This document shows, one piece after another, positions 1 to 9,807 of a stretch of DNA of 48,589 bases. Both the position numbers and the translations under genes were made by a program. The notes under the pieces are model-generated. The model made no database searches. It had not been told where the DNA came from and saw nothing but the letters and a program-made list of their open reading frames with translations. This stretch comes from Dichomitus squalens LYAD-421 SS1 (taxonomy: Eukaryota; Basidiomycota; Agaricomycetes; Polyporales; Polyporaceae): assembly GCF_000275845.1 (NCBI RefSeq), contig NW_006766906.1, forward strand, positions 1 through 48,589, read 5' to 3'. Each line of letters starts with the position of its first letter. Position 1 is the stretch's first letter.

Positions 1-128
1 GGGGGTACAGAGGTCCCCTATATATACTACTGTACATCTGTGGCTACGTAGTACTATACAGTACATTCCCAGGATGCACAGTTGCACAGAGAAGCAGTGC
101 GTACACAGCGAAGCTGTGTGTGTACCAC

Positions 129-1547
129 ATGAGTAGTACAGCCTCGGTTATTGCAGTAACCGGCTGTGCCGTTCCATATCTTGTGACGGCTGTGTTAGGC
201 AAGCTGTGTAAACCAGCGCCTGTTCAACAGCAGGAGGAGATTGTGCGGCAGATTCCCGACCTGAGTCTCTTTGCGTGGAGGCCGGATATCTATGGGGACT
301 GTGAACCACATCAGAATCTTGTACAGGCCCTAGAGAATGCTCAGTCGTTCAAAATGCGGTCGTCGCTTCATAATTCAACACTATATGGTTCAAAAATCAG
401 CGACTTTGGAGCAGGAGGAAAGATCAAAGCTATCCCTCACGACGATGTGTTCCGTCGGCTCGGACTGAAGGACCTTCCAGTTCCCAAGTACACTTCCACC
501 TCGCATGGTATTCGCACCAAGTTGCCCCTCGTACCCCTTTCAATTGCACTTCCCGAGCAGCTTACAGAGTATGATTGGGAAGCTCTTCCATCCCAGTGGT
601 ACCTGGTCATCCTCGGATGTGAACACGACGACTACCCTGGCGCTCTTCTCGGCCAGGTCTGCTACATTCCCTCCTCCGAGTCCGGTGTCGGATACTTGCA
701 CTACGGATGGGTGAAAATCAGCCCTGCACCAAGGCGGGGTCCTTCTCAACCCGACTTCTTCCCCTTGTCGCCGGCAACCATCGCGCGCTGTCGCGAGCGC
801 ATTGAGGTGAAGACCGTGTACATCTCCAAGCTGGAGCACGCTACCGCACAATCACAGCATGCTCGCCGTCAGCGGCACAAGACTCTCAACCTCGTGCTGC
901 TAGGAAGGACTCGCGATGCTTTACGTGCACAAGGGTACACGGCGGAACTCCGAGGGCCGGATGAGGACCATCGGACCACTCACTGGCTCACGCTTTCCAA
1001 TGGCGACCACAGGATCGCCGTCGAGTACCAGCATACTCTCGAGGACGAGGACGATGGTCAGCGGTTGTGGATCAAGGCCACCGTCAAGGCCCTGCAACTC
1101 GCTCATAGCTCATCTGGGGAGGTGGAGGTGAGTCCTAACTGTGTAGAGTGGTCGGATTGGGGTGGTCTACAGTATGGGCCATGGGTCTTGTCGCTGTCCA
1201 ACACAATAGTCGCCCTCACTCTCAGAGCAAAGCTGCTCACCGTGCAGCTCGGCTTCGACTGGGCAGCGCCATCACTTTACTCCCTGCACGTCGAAGTCGT
1301 CACCAAGACGCTGCAGGACACATCTACCACGTCGCCGAAGTTAGCTCAGGGCGCGCAGGATGTCGAGGCCGAGCTTGAGGGAAGCGGAGGCGTACGTAGC
1401 GCCATCGACGATGCACGTCTTGGTATGCTCGATTCAGAGGGCAGCGCGGGTGGGCCGAAGGCAGGCTCTGTAGGAGAGGAAGACGGAGCGCGCTTGGAGT
1501 CGCATAACGGGGACATCGACGGTGAAGTGGAGGGTGTATCGGCTTGA
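129..1547 (+). CDS. HET-family protein, C-terminal part (HET domain missing from window)
   Basis: This is the C-terminal half of a HET (heterokaryon incompatibility)-type protein. From about position 229 (EEIVRQIPDLSLFAW) to the stop it aligns along its length with the HET paralogue at 3373-5811, including the blocks TSHGIRTKLPL, YLVILGCEHDDYPGALLGQ, FPLSPATIARCRE and LRGPDEDHRTTHWLTL, and the tail DDARLGMLDSEGSAGGP. The HET domain itself, which should precede this, is absent. The sequence upstream of 229 has no HET similarity, yet the reading frame stays open to the left edge of the window, so the ATG at 129 is only the first in-frame ATG seen and not a proven start. The HET half may lie outside the window behind an intron or insertion, or the gene may be truncated. 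The equivalent region of the paralogues is known only as a region of unknown function C-terminal to HET domains. Confidence 0.6.
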   Translation: MSSTASVIAVTGCAVPYLVTAVLGKLCKPAPVQQQEEIVRQIPDLSLFAWRPDIYGDCEPHQNLVQALENAQSFKMRSSLHNSTLYGSKISDFGAGGKIKAIPHDDVFRRLGLKDLPVPKYTSTSHGIRTKLPLVPLSIALPEQLTEYDWEALPSQWYLVILGCEHDDYPGALLGQVCYIPSSESGVGYLHYGWVKISPAPRRGPSQPDFFPLSPATIARCRERIEVKTVYISKLEHATAQSQHARRQRHKTLNLVLLGRTRDALRAQGYTAELRGPDEDHRTTHWLTLSNGDHRIAVEYQHTLEDEDDGQRLWIKATVKALQLAHSSSGEVEVSPNCVEWSDWGGLQYGPWVLSLSNTIVALTLRAKLLTVQLGFDWAAPSLYSLHVEVVTKTLQDTSTTSPKLAQGAQDVEAELEGSGGVRSAIDDARLGMLDSEGSAGGPKAGSVGEEDGARLESHNGDIDGEVEGVSA

Positions 1548-3372
1548 CGGGACTGCTTTGCCGACGACTCTAAGGGTATGGCCAATTTCTCGGTGGACCC
1601 TCTTATGCTTGATGTGTATGAATTCACATTGTTAGTGTCGCATTCCTACACCTCTGCCTCATATGTATTCCCATTGTGCTTGTAGTTTCGATGACCATTG
1701 CGCTTGACCGGAACGAAGGGGGATTTCTGAGCACCTTCTGACAATGTGAAACGTATTGATGTCATGTTTGCGCCTTAGATTCGGGCCTCGGTCGACGAAG
1801 CTCACTCCGATCTTGAGGCGTAGAGCTGGGACGCAGGGTGGAGGACTCCCGTGCATATACTCATGATTTATCACGTACATTATGGACGTGGCTCAAGGTG
1901 TATGCATGTATACGAAGGTCATACCAAACGACGGAGCAACATTCCTGCACAAAATTGCGACAGCTATGACGCGCGATTCACAGCAGAAGTCGGTTCAGTA
2001 GGCAAGCCCATATTAAAGACTGCACACAACCTACCTGATGCGACGTACTCCTCCCTAGCCTAGCTTCTCGCAGAGATCCTCCCAGATGTCCTTGATCACG
2101 ATACCACCGACCCCGGCAGAACAAGATATGAGAGGAATAGAGGAAGACTCACGAAGTCGCGTACATGGACCCCCTCCCATAGGATCCGACATGAACCTGA
2201 ATACTTCTGATCGTTGGGACGTCGTGATCGGATGACTCTGCAGCGGGCAAGCGCGACCCAAAAATGCTGAGGTCAAGGCGGACAGGAATTGCTTGTAGCG
2301 ACGATTGGGATGAGAGGTTAAGGGGAGGGTACCCATGTGGTCACAACTGCACAGAGGACAGTACACTGGTCGCCCAAATCAAGGTGCCGTTGTGGGTCTC
2401 GTACAGGTGCCCCAAGTCGCTAACAGAAAGGGGAGTACGGTGTAGGAAGGGCGAGTCGCAGTGATGAGGAGTCTAGAGATAGAGTGCACTGCGATGGAGA
2501 TGATCTGGCGGGCTGACGAACGCAATGTATGACGCTAGCAGGCAGAGGAGATGCAATGCCTTGGTACCGAGGGATTGCGAGAAGCTCAGGGTCACCACGT
2601 GGCTGCACTGTATCGGCGCTTGCTGCCTCCTTCCCTGGCGATCCCCGTATACTGCACCGCATAGTCGAACGCGTCTCCGCCGACCTCTCAGGCGGGCTAT
2701 ATGACCGGCACAGAGTCACAGACCCATCTGAACTCGAATCCAGGTTGGGAACGAAGCGTGGACGCTGATTCACTTGCACAGGTACATGGCGCACTCATGT
2801 CCGGATATATGCCATTCAAGTGCTACACAACGGAGTGTCCTACTCTTGGTGAACTGGCAAACCTCGTGTGCGGTCCTTGCGATACCCTTCAGGTTGGCGC
2901 CCCCGGCTATAGATGTGGAGATGTCCGAGCCGAAGTGCACCGCGCGCCCCTCACCAAGGGACGGGTGGCCATCACGTTCATCCACGACTTGTGCTTGTAA
3001 GTAGAATTGTCGACCGGACTGGACATAGTTCTCGCGCGTCTCGCGCTACTAGGGACGTGTAGCACCGCCCCGATTCGAAGCTACCACCGCCCTCAACACG
3101 CGGCAAGCCTGGAAGTCCAATAAAAGCCCCATAGAGATGCTCCGTCACGGGCAGGCCTCAGCGTTCTCTTCCCTCAGGTAATTTTTGCTCGTCGTCTGTC
3201 CCATCGCCGAAGCTGACCATATTTAGGACTAACACTACCTCCGCGACATTGTGTACTCTGCATTGATTAAGCGCGACGGCGGCAGCAATTGACTGGATAG
3301 TCTGTGAGTATTTCTCCGAAGCCTTGAGGTGCGTGTCGCTGATGGTGATTGTCTATCCCCCCGAAGATCAGC
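1548..3372. other. Intergenic, contains first copy of a duplicated 3' flank
   Basis: No intact gene is seen. From the HET stop to about 2430 the sequence is a diverged copy of 5812-6690. The shared part includes the string CGACGAAGCTCACT and, on the minus strand (about 2370-2055), a candidate spliced exon end. That end reads EGVHVRDF, then an intron GTGAGT...ATCAAG, then DIWEDL, and its equivalent is found in the second copy. The region 2450-3372 has no recognisable coding content. Confidence 0.5.
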
Positions 3373-5811
3373 ATGAAGATAAGGCTACTCGATACGAGGA
3401 CAGGCCACTTTGTGGAGAAGGACCCTAAGCACACCGAATACGCCATCCTATCGCATAGGTGGAACGATGTTGAACAGTCGCACCAGGGACTCCGAGGCAT
3501 CCAGAGGTCTTATGATGCACGAGGTCGGCTATACTTCTCGAGACTCCCCGTCTCTGTCACGCGCAGGGCACTTGAAAAGATCCGGGTTATCAGCAAATTC
3601 TTCGCACCTTTCCTGCCTCACCACAACCGTATGCAGCGCTGTCTGGCTCATCACCCTGCCACACTATCCACGCTTCGGTTCATCGTCTATCATACTACAG
3701 TGGTTCACTACGTCTGGTGGATCTGGATCTTGTCTGCGATCATCGAGGACACCTCGTTCAGCGTCCCCGTCCTTCTCGACTCTTCGTCATTCTGGGCCCT
3801 ACTCGTTTCCATCCTAGGTGTCTCGCTCCTCTCAGCGATCTTCGCGACCATCATCGGTGTCTTCTCGATCTGGGACGACCCGGATCTCTCATCTAAGATC
3901 CGAGAAGCATGCAGGGTGGCGCGCGAGGCCGGGTACCGATATCTCTGGATCGACTCTTGTTGCATCGACAAGACGAGCAGCTCCGAGTTGACGGAGTCGA
4001 TCAACTCGATGTTCCTGTGGTATAGCCTTGCGAAGATGTGCTACGCGTACCTCGCTGATGTTCCATCCAACAAAGACCCCCGTAAGGACAAATCCGCGTT
4101 CTGCTCGAGCCAATGGCACAAGCGCGGGTGGACGCTCCAGGAGCTCATTGCCCCTTCCGGCGTGAAGTTCCTCGCAGATGACTGGACGGAAATTGGCACG
4201 AAGTTCACGCTCTTTGACCTCATCGAGGAGATCACGGGTATCCCTCGTCAGGCTCTGTTGCACGTGAAGTCACTCGACGAGTTCAGCGTGGCCCAGCGCC
4301 TCTCGTGGGCAGCGCGGCGGCAGACGACGCGGGAGGAGGACCGAGCGTACTCACTGCTGGGAATCTTCAACATCAACATGCCCACGCTCTATGGCGAGGG
4401 ATCTCGGGCATTCCGGCGGCTGCAGGAGGAGATTGTGCGGCACGTTCCCGACCTGAGTCTCTTTGCGTGGAACCGGCATATCTATGGTGACTGCAGACCC
4501 GATCAGGATCTTGTCCAGGCCCTAGAGAATGCTCAGTCGATTGAATTGTGGACGTTGTTTGAAGGTATAGCACCATTGCGTCAACACATCAGCGAGTTTT
4601 GGGCAGGGGGAAAGATCAAAGCCATTCCTCACTACGATGTGTTCCGTCGGCTCAGAGTCGAGGACCTCCCAGTTCCCAAATACACTTCCACCTCGCACGG
4701 TCTTCGCACCAAGCTACCCCTCGTACCGCTTTTAATCGCACTTCCAGAGCGGCCCACAGGGTATTATGGTTCCCTTCTATGCCATTGGTACCTGGTCATC
4801 CTCGGGTGCGAACACGAGGACTACCCTGGCGCTCTTCTCGGGCAAGTCTGCTACGTCCCTCCCTCCGAGTCCGGCGTTGAATGCTTGCGCTATGGATGGT
4901 TGACAATCAGACCTGCACCAAAGCGCGGGCATTATAACCCCGAACTCTTTCCCTTGTCGCCGGCAACCATCGCGCGCTGTCGCGAGCACATTGAGGTGAA
5001 AACTGTGTACATCTCCGAGCCGGAGCACGCTACCGCACGCTCAGAGCATGCTCTCTGTCAGCGGCACCAGACTCTCAACTTTATGCTGCCGAGGAAGGCT
5101 CGCGACGCTCTACGTGCTGAAGGATACACGGCGGAACTCCGAGGGCCGGATGAGGACCATCCGACTACTCACTGGCTCACGCTTTGCCACGACGACCACA
5201 TGATCGCCATCGAATACCGACATACTCTCAAGGACGAGGACGATGGTCAGCGGTTGAAGATCAAGGCAGACGTCAAGGTATTGCGAGCCGCTCTTGGCTC
5301 CGCTGGGATAATAGAAGGGGATTCTACCTCTGTACAGTGGTCGAATAGGGGCGGTGTGCGGTATCAGCCATGGCTCTTGTCGCTGTCCAAGAAGAATGTC
5401 GCCTTCACTCTCGCCGCAATGCACCTCACCATGCAGCTCGGCTTCAACTGGGCAGCGCCATCGCATTACATCCTGCGCGTCGAAGTCGTCACCGAGACGC
5501 TGCAGGACACAGCTCCCACGTCGCTCGAGTCGGCCCATGCAGAAGAGCTTCAGGCGTCGGGCGCTGACGATGAAAAGGCCGCGCAGGATATCGAGGCCGA
5601 GGCCGAGGGTAGCGGAGTCGGCGATAGTAGCACCATTGACGATGCACGTCTTGGTATGCTCGATTCGGAGGGCAGCGCGGGGGGGCCGGAGGCAGGCTTC
5701 GGAGGGCAGCGCGGAGCGCGCTCGGAGTCGTATGGCGGGGAAGTCGATGGCGACTTGGAGGGCATGGGAGGCGTGTCGCTGGGACTGCTTTCCCGACGAC
5801 TCCAAGGTTGA
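3373..5811 (+). CDS. HET-domain protein with internal hydrophobic hairpin
   Basis: This is a single-exon HET (heterokaryon incompatibility, PF06985) protein of 812 residues. The start is the ATG at 3373 (MKIRLLDTRTGHFVE), which matches the MRLLDT start of the paralogues; the upstream TTG codon is not used. HET signature blocks are YAILSHRW (about residue 22), YRYLWIDSCCIDK (about 190) and KRGWTLQELIAP (about 248), followed by EEDRAYSLLGIFNINMPTLYGEG. The C-terminal half is the conserved region shared by all HET loci here. Between the first and second blocks, about residues 101-125 and 138-165 are strongly hydrophobic (WWIWILSAII; WALLVSILGVSLLSAIFATI), so a two-helix membrane hairpin replaces the Ser/Pro-rich loop of the paralogues. 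HET proteins trigger cell death after non-self fusion in ascomycetes; the role in basidiomycetes is not established. A 22-bp tandem repeat spans the stop codon. Confidence 0.9.
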   Translation: MKIRLLDTRTGHFVEKDPKHTEYAILSHRWNDVEQSHQGLRGIQRSYDARGRLYFSRLPVSVTRRALEKIRVISKFFAPFLPHHNRMQRCLAHHPATLSTLRFIVYHTTVVHYVWWIWILSAIIEDTSFSVPVLLDSSSFWALLVSILGVSLLSAIFATIIGVFSIWDDPDLSSKIREACRVAREAGYRYLWIDSCCIDKTSSSELTESINSMFLWYSLAKMCYAYLADVPSNKDPRKDKSAFCSSQWHKRGWTLQELIAPSGVKFLADDWTEIGTKFTLFDLIEEITGIPRQALLHVKSLDEFSVAQRLSWAARRQTTREEDRAYSLLGIFNINMPTLYGEGSRAFRRLQEEIVRHVPDLSLFAWNRHIYGDCRPDQDLVQALENAQSIELWTLFEGIAPLRQHISEFWAGGKIKAIPHYDVFRRLRVEDLPVPKYTSTSHGLRTKLPLVPLLIALPERPTGYYGSLLCHWYLVILGCEHEDYPGALLGQVCYVPPSESGVECLRYGWLTIRPAPKRGHYNPELFPLSPATIARCREHIEVKTVYISEPEHATARSEHALCQRHQTLNFMLPRKARDALRAEGYTAELRGPDEDHPTTHWLTLCHDDHMIAIEYRHTLKDEDDGQRLKIKADVKVLRAALGSAGIIEGDSTSVQWSNRGGVRYQPWLLSLSKKNVAFTLAAMHLTMQLGFNWAAPSHYILRVEVVTETLQDTAPTSLESAHAEELQASGADDEKAAQDIEAEAEGSGVGDSSTIDDARLGMLDSEGSAGGPEAGFGGQRGARSESYGGEVDGDLEGMGGVSLGLLSRRLQG

Positions 5812-5840
5812 TGACCAACGACTCCAAGGTTGATGACCAA
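5797..5840 (+). repeat. 22-bp direct repeat across the HET stop codon
   Basis: Two perfect adjacent copies of a 22-bp unit (5797-5818 and 5819-5840, beginning CGACTCCAAGG). The stop TGA at 5809-5811 is inside the first copy, so the second copy is in the 3' UTR. The related gene at 129-1547 lacks the duplication. Confidence 0.85.
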
Positions 5841-6974
5841 TATCTTGGTGGACCACCGTATGTTTGTTCTGTGTGTATTCGCCTTAGTAACGTCGCGTTC
5901 CGGCCCCTTTACCTGATGTGTACCTCCACCTAGTCTCGATGGCAATCGCGCCTGACCGGGACGACCGGAGATTTGTACATACCTTCTGACAATGCGAGAT
6001 AGTTTGATACGTCGTATGTATACCTTAAATTTGGACCTTGACCGACGAAGCTCACTGCAATATTGAGGCGTAGGGCTGGGATGCAGGGTAGAGCACTCCC
6101 GTGCAATATTGCTATCGCGTATGTGGCTCAATGTATATACATGTATATGGGACGGTGGTAACAAGGAATGGGGCAACGTTACTGCACAGCCATTCCCGCA
6201 CAAAACAGCGACAGAATGGAGTGATATCCCACTGTGGAAATCCATTCCGCAGCCGCGCCCGCATGAAGAAAACCTGCACACGACGCACCTTGTTGGCTAC
6301 TTCTCACTATCGTAGCCTCCTCTCGCGAAGGTAGTTCCAGAGGTCCTTGATGGCAATACCATCAATCCCGGAAGCGCAAAAATGTAAGAACGATGAAGGA
6401 AGACTCACGAACTCGCATACTGAAACCCCTTCGCATGGGATCCGATATGGATCTAAACACTCCTGACCATCGGGCGGGACAGCGTAGTCCGAATGACCTT
6501 CTAACGGGCAAGCGCGACCCGACGATGCTGAGCTCAAAGCTGGCAGGAACTTTTGGTTGTAGCGACGGTTGGGACGAGAGGGCAGGGGAAGTGGAACCTC
6601 AACGGAGCAAGGGGGTCGCACTGCACGATGGACAGTACTTACGCTCTTCTCCGAAGTCGAGGTGCCGTTCAAAAGTCTTGCAAAGGTGTGCCAAGTCGCC
6701 TTGTGATCTGTGTCCCCAGTCACAATACTCCAGTCACAGTGTGACGCCAGACGTCTGCGGACCGCCAGGCGCTTGGCACGATCATGCTTCGACCTTGAGA
6801 TCTTGCCACCTCACTCAACTCAACGCTTCACACTTTGCACAATTGCAACTCTTTTGGCGCGTCAAAAGCTCTATATTGCTTGGTTTGGTACCAGGCTGAC
6901 CGTGTGAGTGCAAATATATTGACATCTAAGCCCTAAACACGTTGACGGGTGTCTACGCAGTGTTGTCGTCGACA
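5812..6974. other. Intergenic, second copy of the duplicated flank plus F-box gene leader
   Basis: To about 6690 this is the diverged second copy of 1548-2430. The minus strand (about 6723-6307) again shows a candidate exon end, EGVSVCEF, followed by intron GTGAGT...ATCAAG and DLWNYLRE. The last 70 bases look like the leader of the F-box gene: 6904-6960 fits a 5' UTR intron (GTGAGT...CTACGCAG), which would place the ATG at 6975 in the mature leader. Confidence 0.45.
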
Positions 6975-8718
6975 ATGCCTTTAGCGTCCAGTCAAGTCCT
7001 TGCTAATGGCGATATCATCTACGCCATACTAATGCACCTCCCAAAGCCGTTAGATCCGGGTCGCAAATGCTGGAATGTAGCCGAATGTGCGACTGTCTGT
7101 CACGCGTTCCACGAGCCCACTGTTCGTGTTGTGTGGAGAAACATGCCTGGGCTGCCTCCTTTGTGGCAGCTTCTGGCTCCGGAAGAGGTTGATATCCCTG
7201 GTCCTAGCGAATGTCCTGAATGGAACTATCTTGAGCCAGTACGATGTGTTTCCTCGATGCACACTATACACCTCTGACTAGATAATGCAGGTGATTTCCG
7301 CTCGGCTGTACGAGGACCCCGTACGATGGAACCGCTTCTTGTGGCACGCTGCCCACGTCCGCCAGCTATGCATCGATGCCTACACCTTTCTAGAAAGAGA
7401 AAGGCTCCTAGGATTGAAAGAACTTGAATTGGACCTTGTCGAACTGGAACTTCGCGAAGCGGGATGCGTCCTTCTTCAAGCCGTTGCTGTCAAGAACGGA
7501 GGAAGATCTATTCTTCCTGGCCTGCGCCGAATAAAATGTCTGGGGGGAACCCGAGCCCAAGCCTCGGTCCTCGTGTCCCTCTTCACGAGGACTCTGCACG
7601 AGGCGAGCTTCCTGTTCACTCACCAGGACGACTCAGATATCGCTACTCCTCAGCTGCTCCGGAGATTTCGGGAGGTTTCTCCATTCTTGGACAGCATAGC
7701 CATCGATTGGTACTGGAAAGACACGCCTGACGCTGAATCATCGCTTGTTCAGGAGCTCGTTGCTTTCGAATGTCTTCGCAACGTCAAAGTCACTCACCTC
7801 TCTCAGTTCTCTCTATTGCGAGACCTTGTGACGAAACCCAACATCGCCTCTGTCGAAGTATTCCGTATAATCGGTCCATGGGCCGGATTATCGCAGCCGA
7901 TTGCGGCCCCCAGCCTGTGCGAGCTGTCGATCGAGGGAAGGATGGCCACACTTACCTGTCTCTTTCAGTCTGTTCAATTCCAAGCGCTAAAGGCTGCGAA
8001 GATCCGCGCCACATCTTCTCCAACGAGGCGTCTCGTAGCTGGCGACGTGGTATTGTTCCTGGCAACTTTCGGCGCTGCTGTGTCACCCAGCTCTCTCCAG
8101 AGCCTCGAACTCTCCTTCCATTGTGAATATGTCCCGGGCGCGCTCCGCGGCTGGTCGGGTCCCATCCTCCCATTTCGCGAGATGCGCTCGTTTTCCTTAT
8201 CTTCGTGGAATACCCTGTACTGGAGTGTGGACGACGAAGACATCGGCTTGCTCACCCAGGCATGGCCGAAGCTGGAGCGCCTTCGCATGGACGGTGTGAC
8301 TTGTTCCAAGCCCATCCCCGCTTCAGCACTCTACCACCTCTACCGTTACTGCCCCAACCTCCGAGAGGTCTCGCTCCCCTCTCTCAGCTGCCCTATCATC
8401 GGCGTCCACTCGATCCCCGCTCCGTCGGCAGATATCCCACCTCACGGGCTACAACGCTTGAGTGTCAAGGCATTCGTTTCCCTACCCAGATCTCGCCTCT
8501 CAAACCCGAAACTCGAGGGGTTTGCTCGGTACATACTCGATCTCTTTCCACGCTTGGATATCCATGTATGCAGGCTTGCACTAGACGAGTGGGATCGCAA
8601 TCGCGGTCGGATTGACCCCAAAACGCTCATTCGCCTACTACCACCGGGTGCCGTTGTACTCGAGCGGGGTTGGGAGTCCGTTATGCAGTTCATGTGCTCG
8701 GTTTATGAACATCAGTAA
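6975..8718 (+). CDS. F-box protein with leucine-rich-repeat-like region
   Basis: There are two exons, 6975-7238 and 7291-8718, joined across a 52-nt phase-0 intron (GTACGA...GATAATGCAG, branch-like CTGAC at about 7274). The join reads WNYLEP-VISARLYEDPVRW and gives 563 residues. The N-terminus has the degenerate F-box typical of agaricomycetes (NGDIIYAILMHL, then CATVCHAFHEPTVRVVWRNM, about residues 10-55). The rest is a long region with leucine-rich-repeat character (LERLRMDG; LYRYCPNLREVSLPSL). F-box proteins bind Skp1 and present substrates to an SCF ubiquitin ligase, and the LRR-like part would pick the substrate, which cannot be named. An earlier ATG at 6942 lies inside the probable 5' UTR intron, so 6975 is preferred. 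The gene looks intact. Confidence 0.87.
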
Positions 8719-9807
8719 GATGTTTGTCTAACCATATTTATCATTGAAACATGTATAGATTGCTATAGCTGTCAGAGCGCTCAGTAGACGCAAAGCACTA
8801 TGCTAACCATAGCGTTCACCCTCTATTGTACACTTATCGCGGTCACTCACTCTTCATGCAGGCAAGGGAAAGTGACGTGGAGTATGCCGGTGCCCTTCCG
8901 TCGAGGGCGGCGCAGTCCCACGAAGACACATATATCCAGAGTCGGCCGGCCCCGAGGGGTTTGGCGTCCGCGCGGCGACTTACTGAATGTGCCGACCACA
9001 CCTCCAAGTCCCTGACCTGCTCCCATCACAACATTCTCCATCGTCTGCCGGTGCGATCTCCTGGAAGACAGGAGGAGGGGCGAGGCAGGGGTCTGATGAC
9101 GACAGCTGCAGGTTGATATTGATCCGGAAGGCGTGAGAAGCGTATCTGCTTTCTCCCCCAACCCCCGTACTAGTGTTCTTTCTAGATATGGCCCTCGACT
9201 GTTAACTTATATATCTACATTTGCACGAGATGGTCATATCAATTGGACTTGCCCTGTGGTCCCTGTGTCAGCGACTCGTCGGCATGAGAATGAGATGTGG
9301 TAGCGAAGATTCTCTCGCCAATTAGCCCGGTAGCATGCCCTCCTGCTATCAGAGCGACTGAGGCGCATGGCAGAAGCATCCGAGTCGATTTTGGGTAGGC
9401 ACATGAGATTACAATGCGGTGCAAGACATGTAAGCGTTCATAAACATCTCAGGATGTGCGTCAAAGGTGCGAGACGGTACGAGCGGCATCCTCGTGTGCA
9501 GGGTGAGCGAGAGACCGGCAGTGATATGGTATGATATGGAGGTCCGAATCTGAGTCTTCCGAATCAGCGTCAACATCAACGGCAGAACATGGGGTACGGA
9601 GGAGAGCTGCAGGCTGGGCTTGGGCTCCTAGGACTAGGTACCAGGGGCTGGCAGGCAGAGTAAAAGTACGTTACTAACGAATTGTCCATCTCTTTCAGGA
9701 GACAAGATGTGAAAGTCCGGGTAGTACACAAGTATGTAGGTGGGCAATGGGTCGTTCAACGTACAATGGAAATATTCTATGATATGATGAGTCGTAACTG
9801 TAGTCCA
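8719..9807. other. Convergent intergenic region, no gene seen
   Basis: This lies between the 3' ends of the F-box gene and the glucan synthase gene. I see no coding similarity, RNA gene or repeat. Both 3' UTRs must fall here. Confidence 0.5.
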
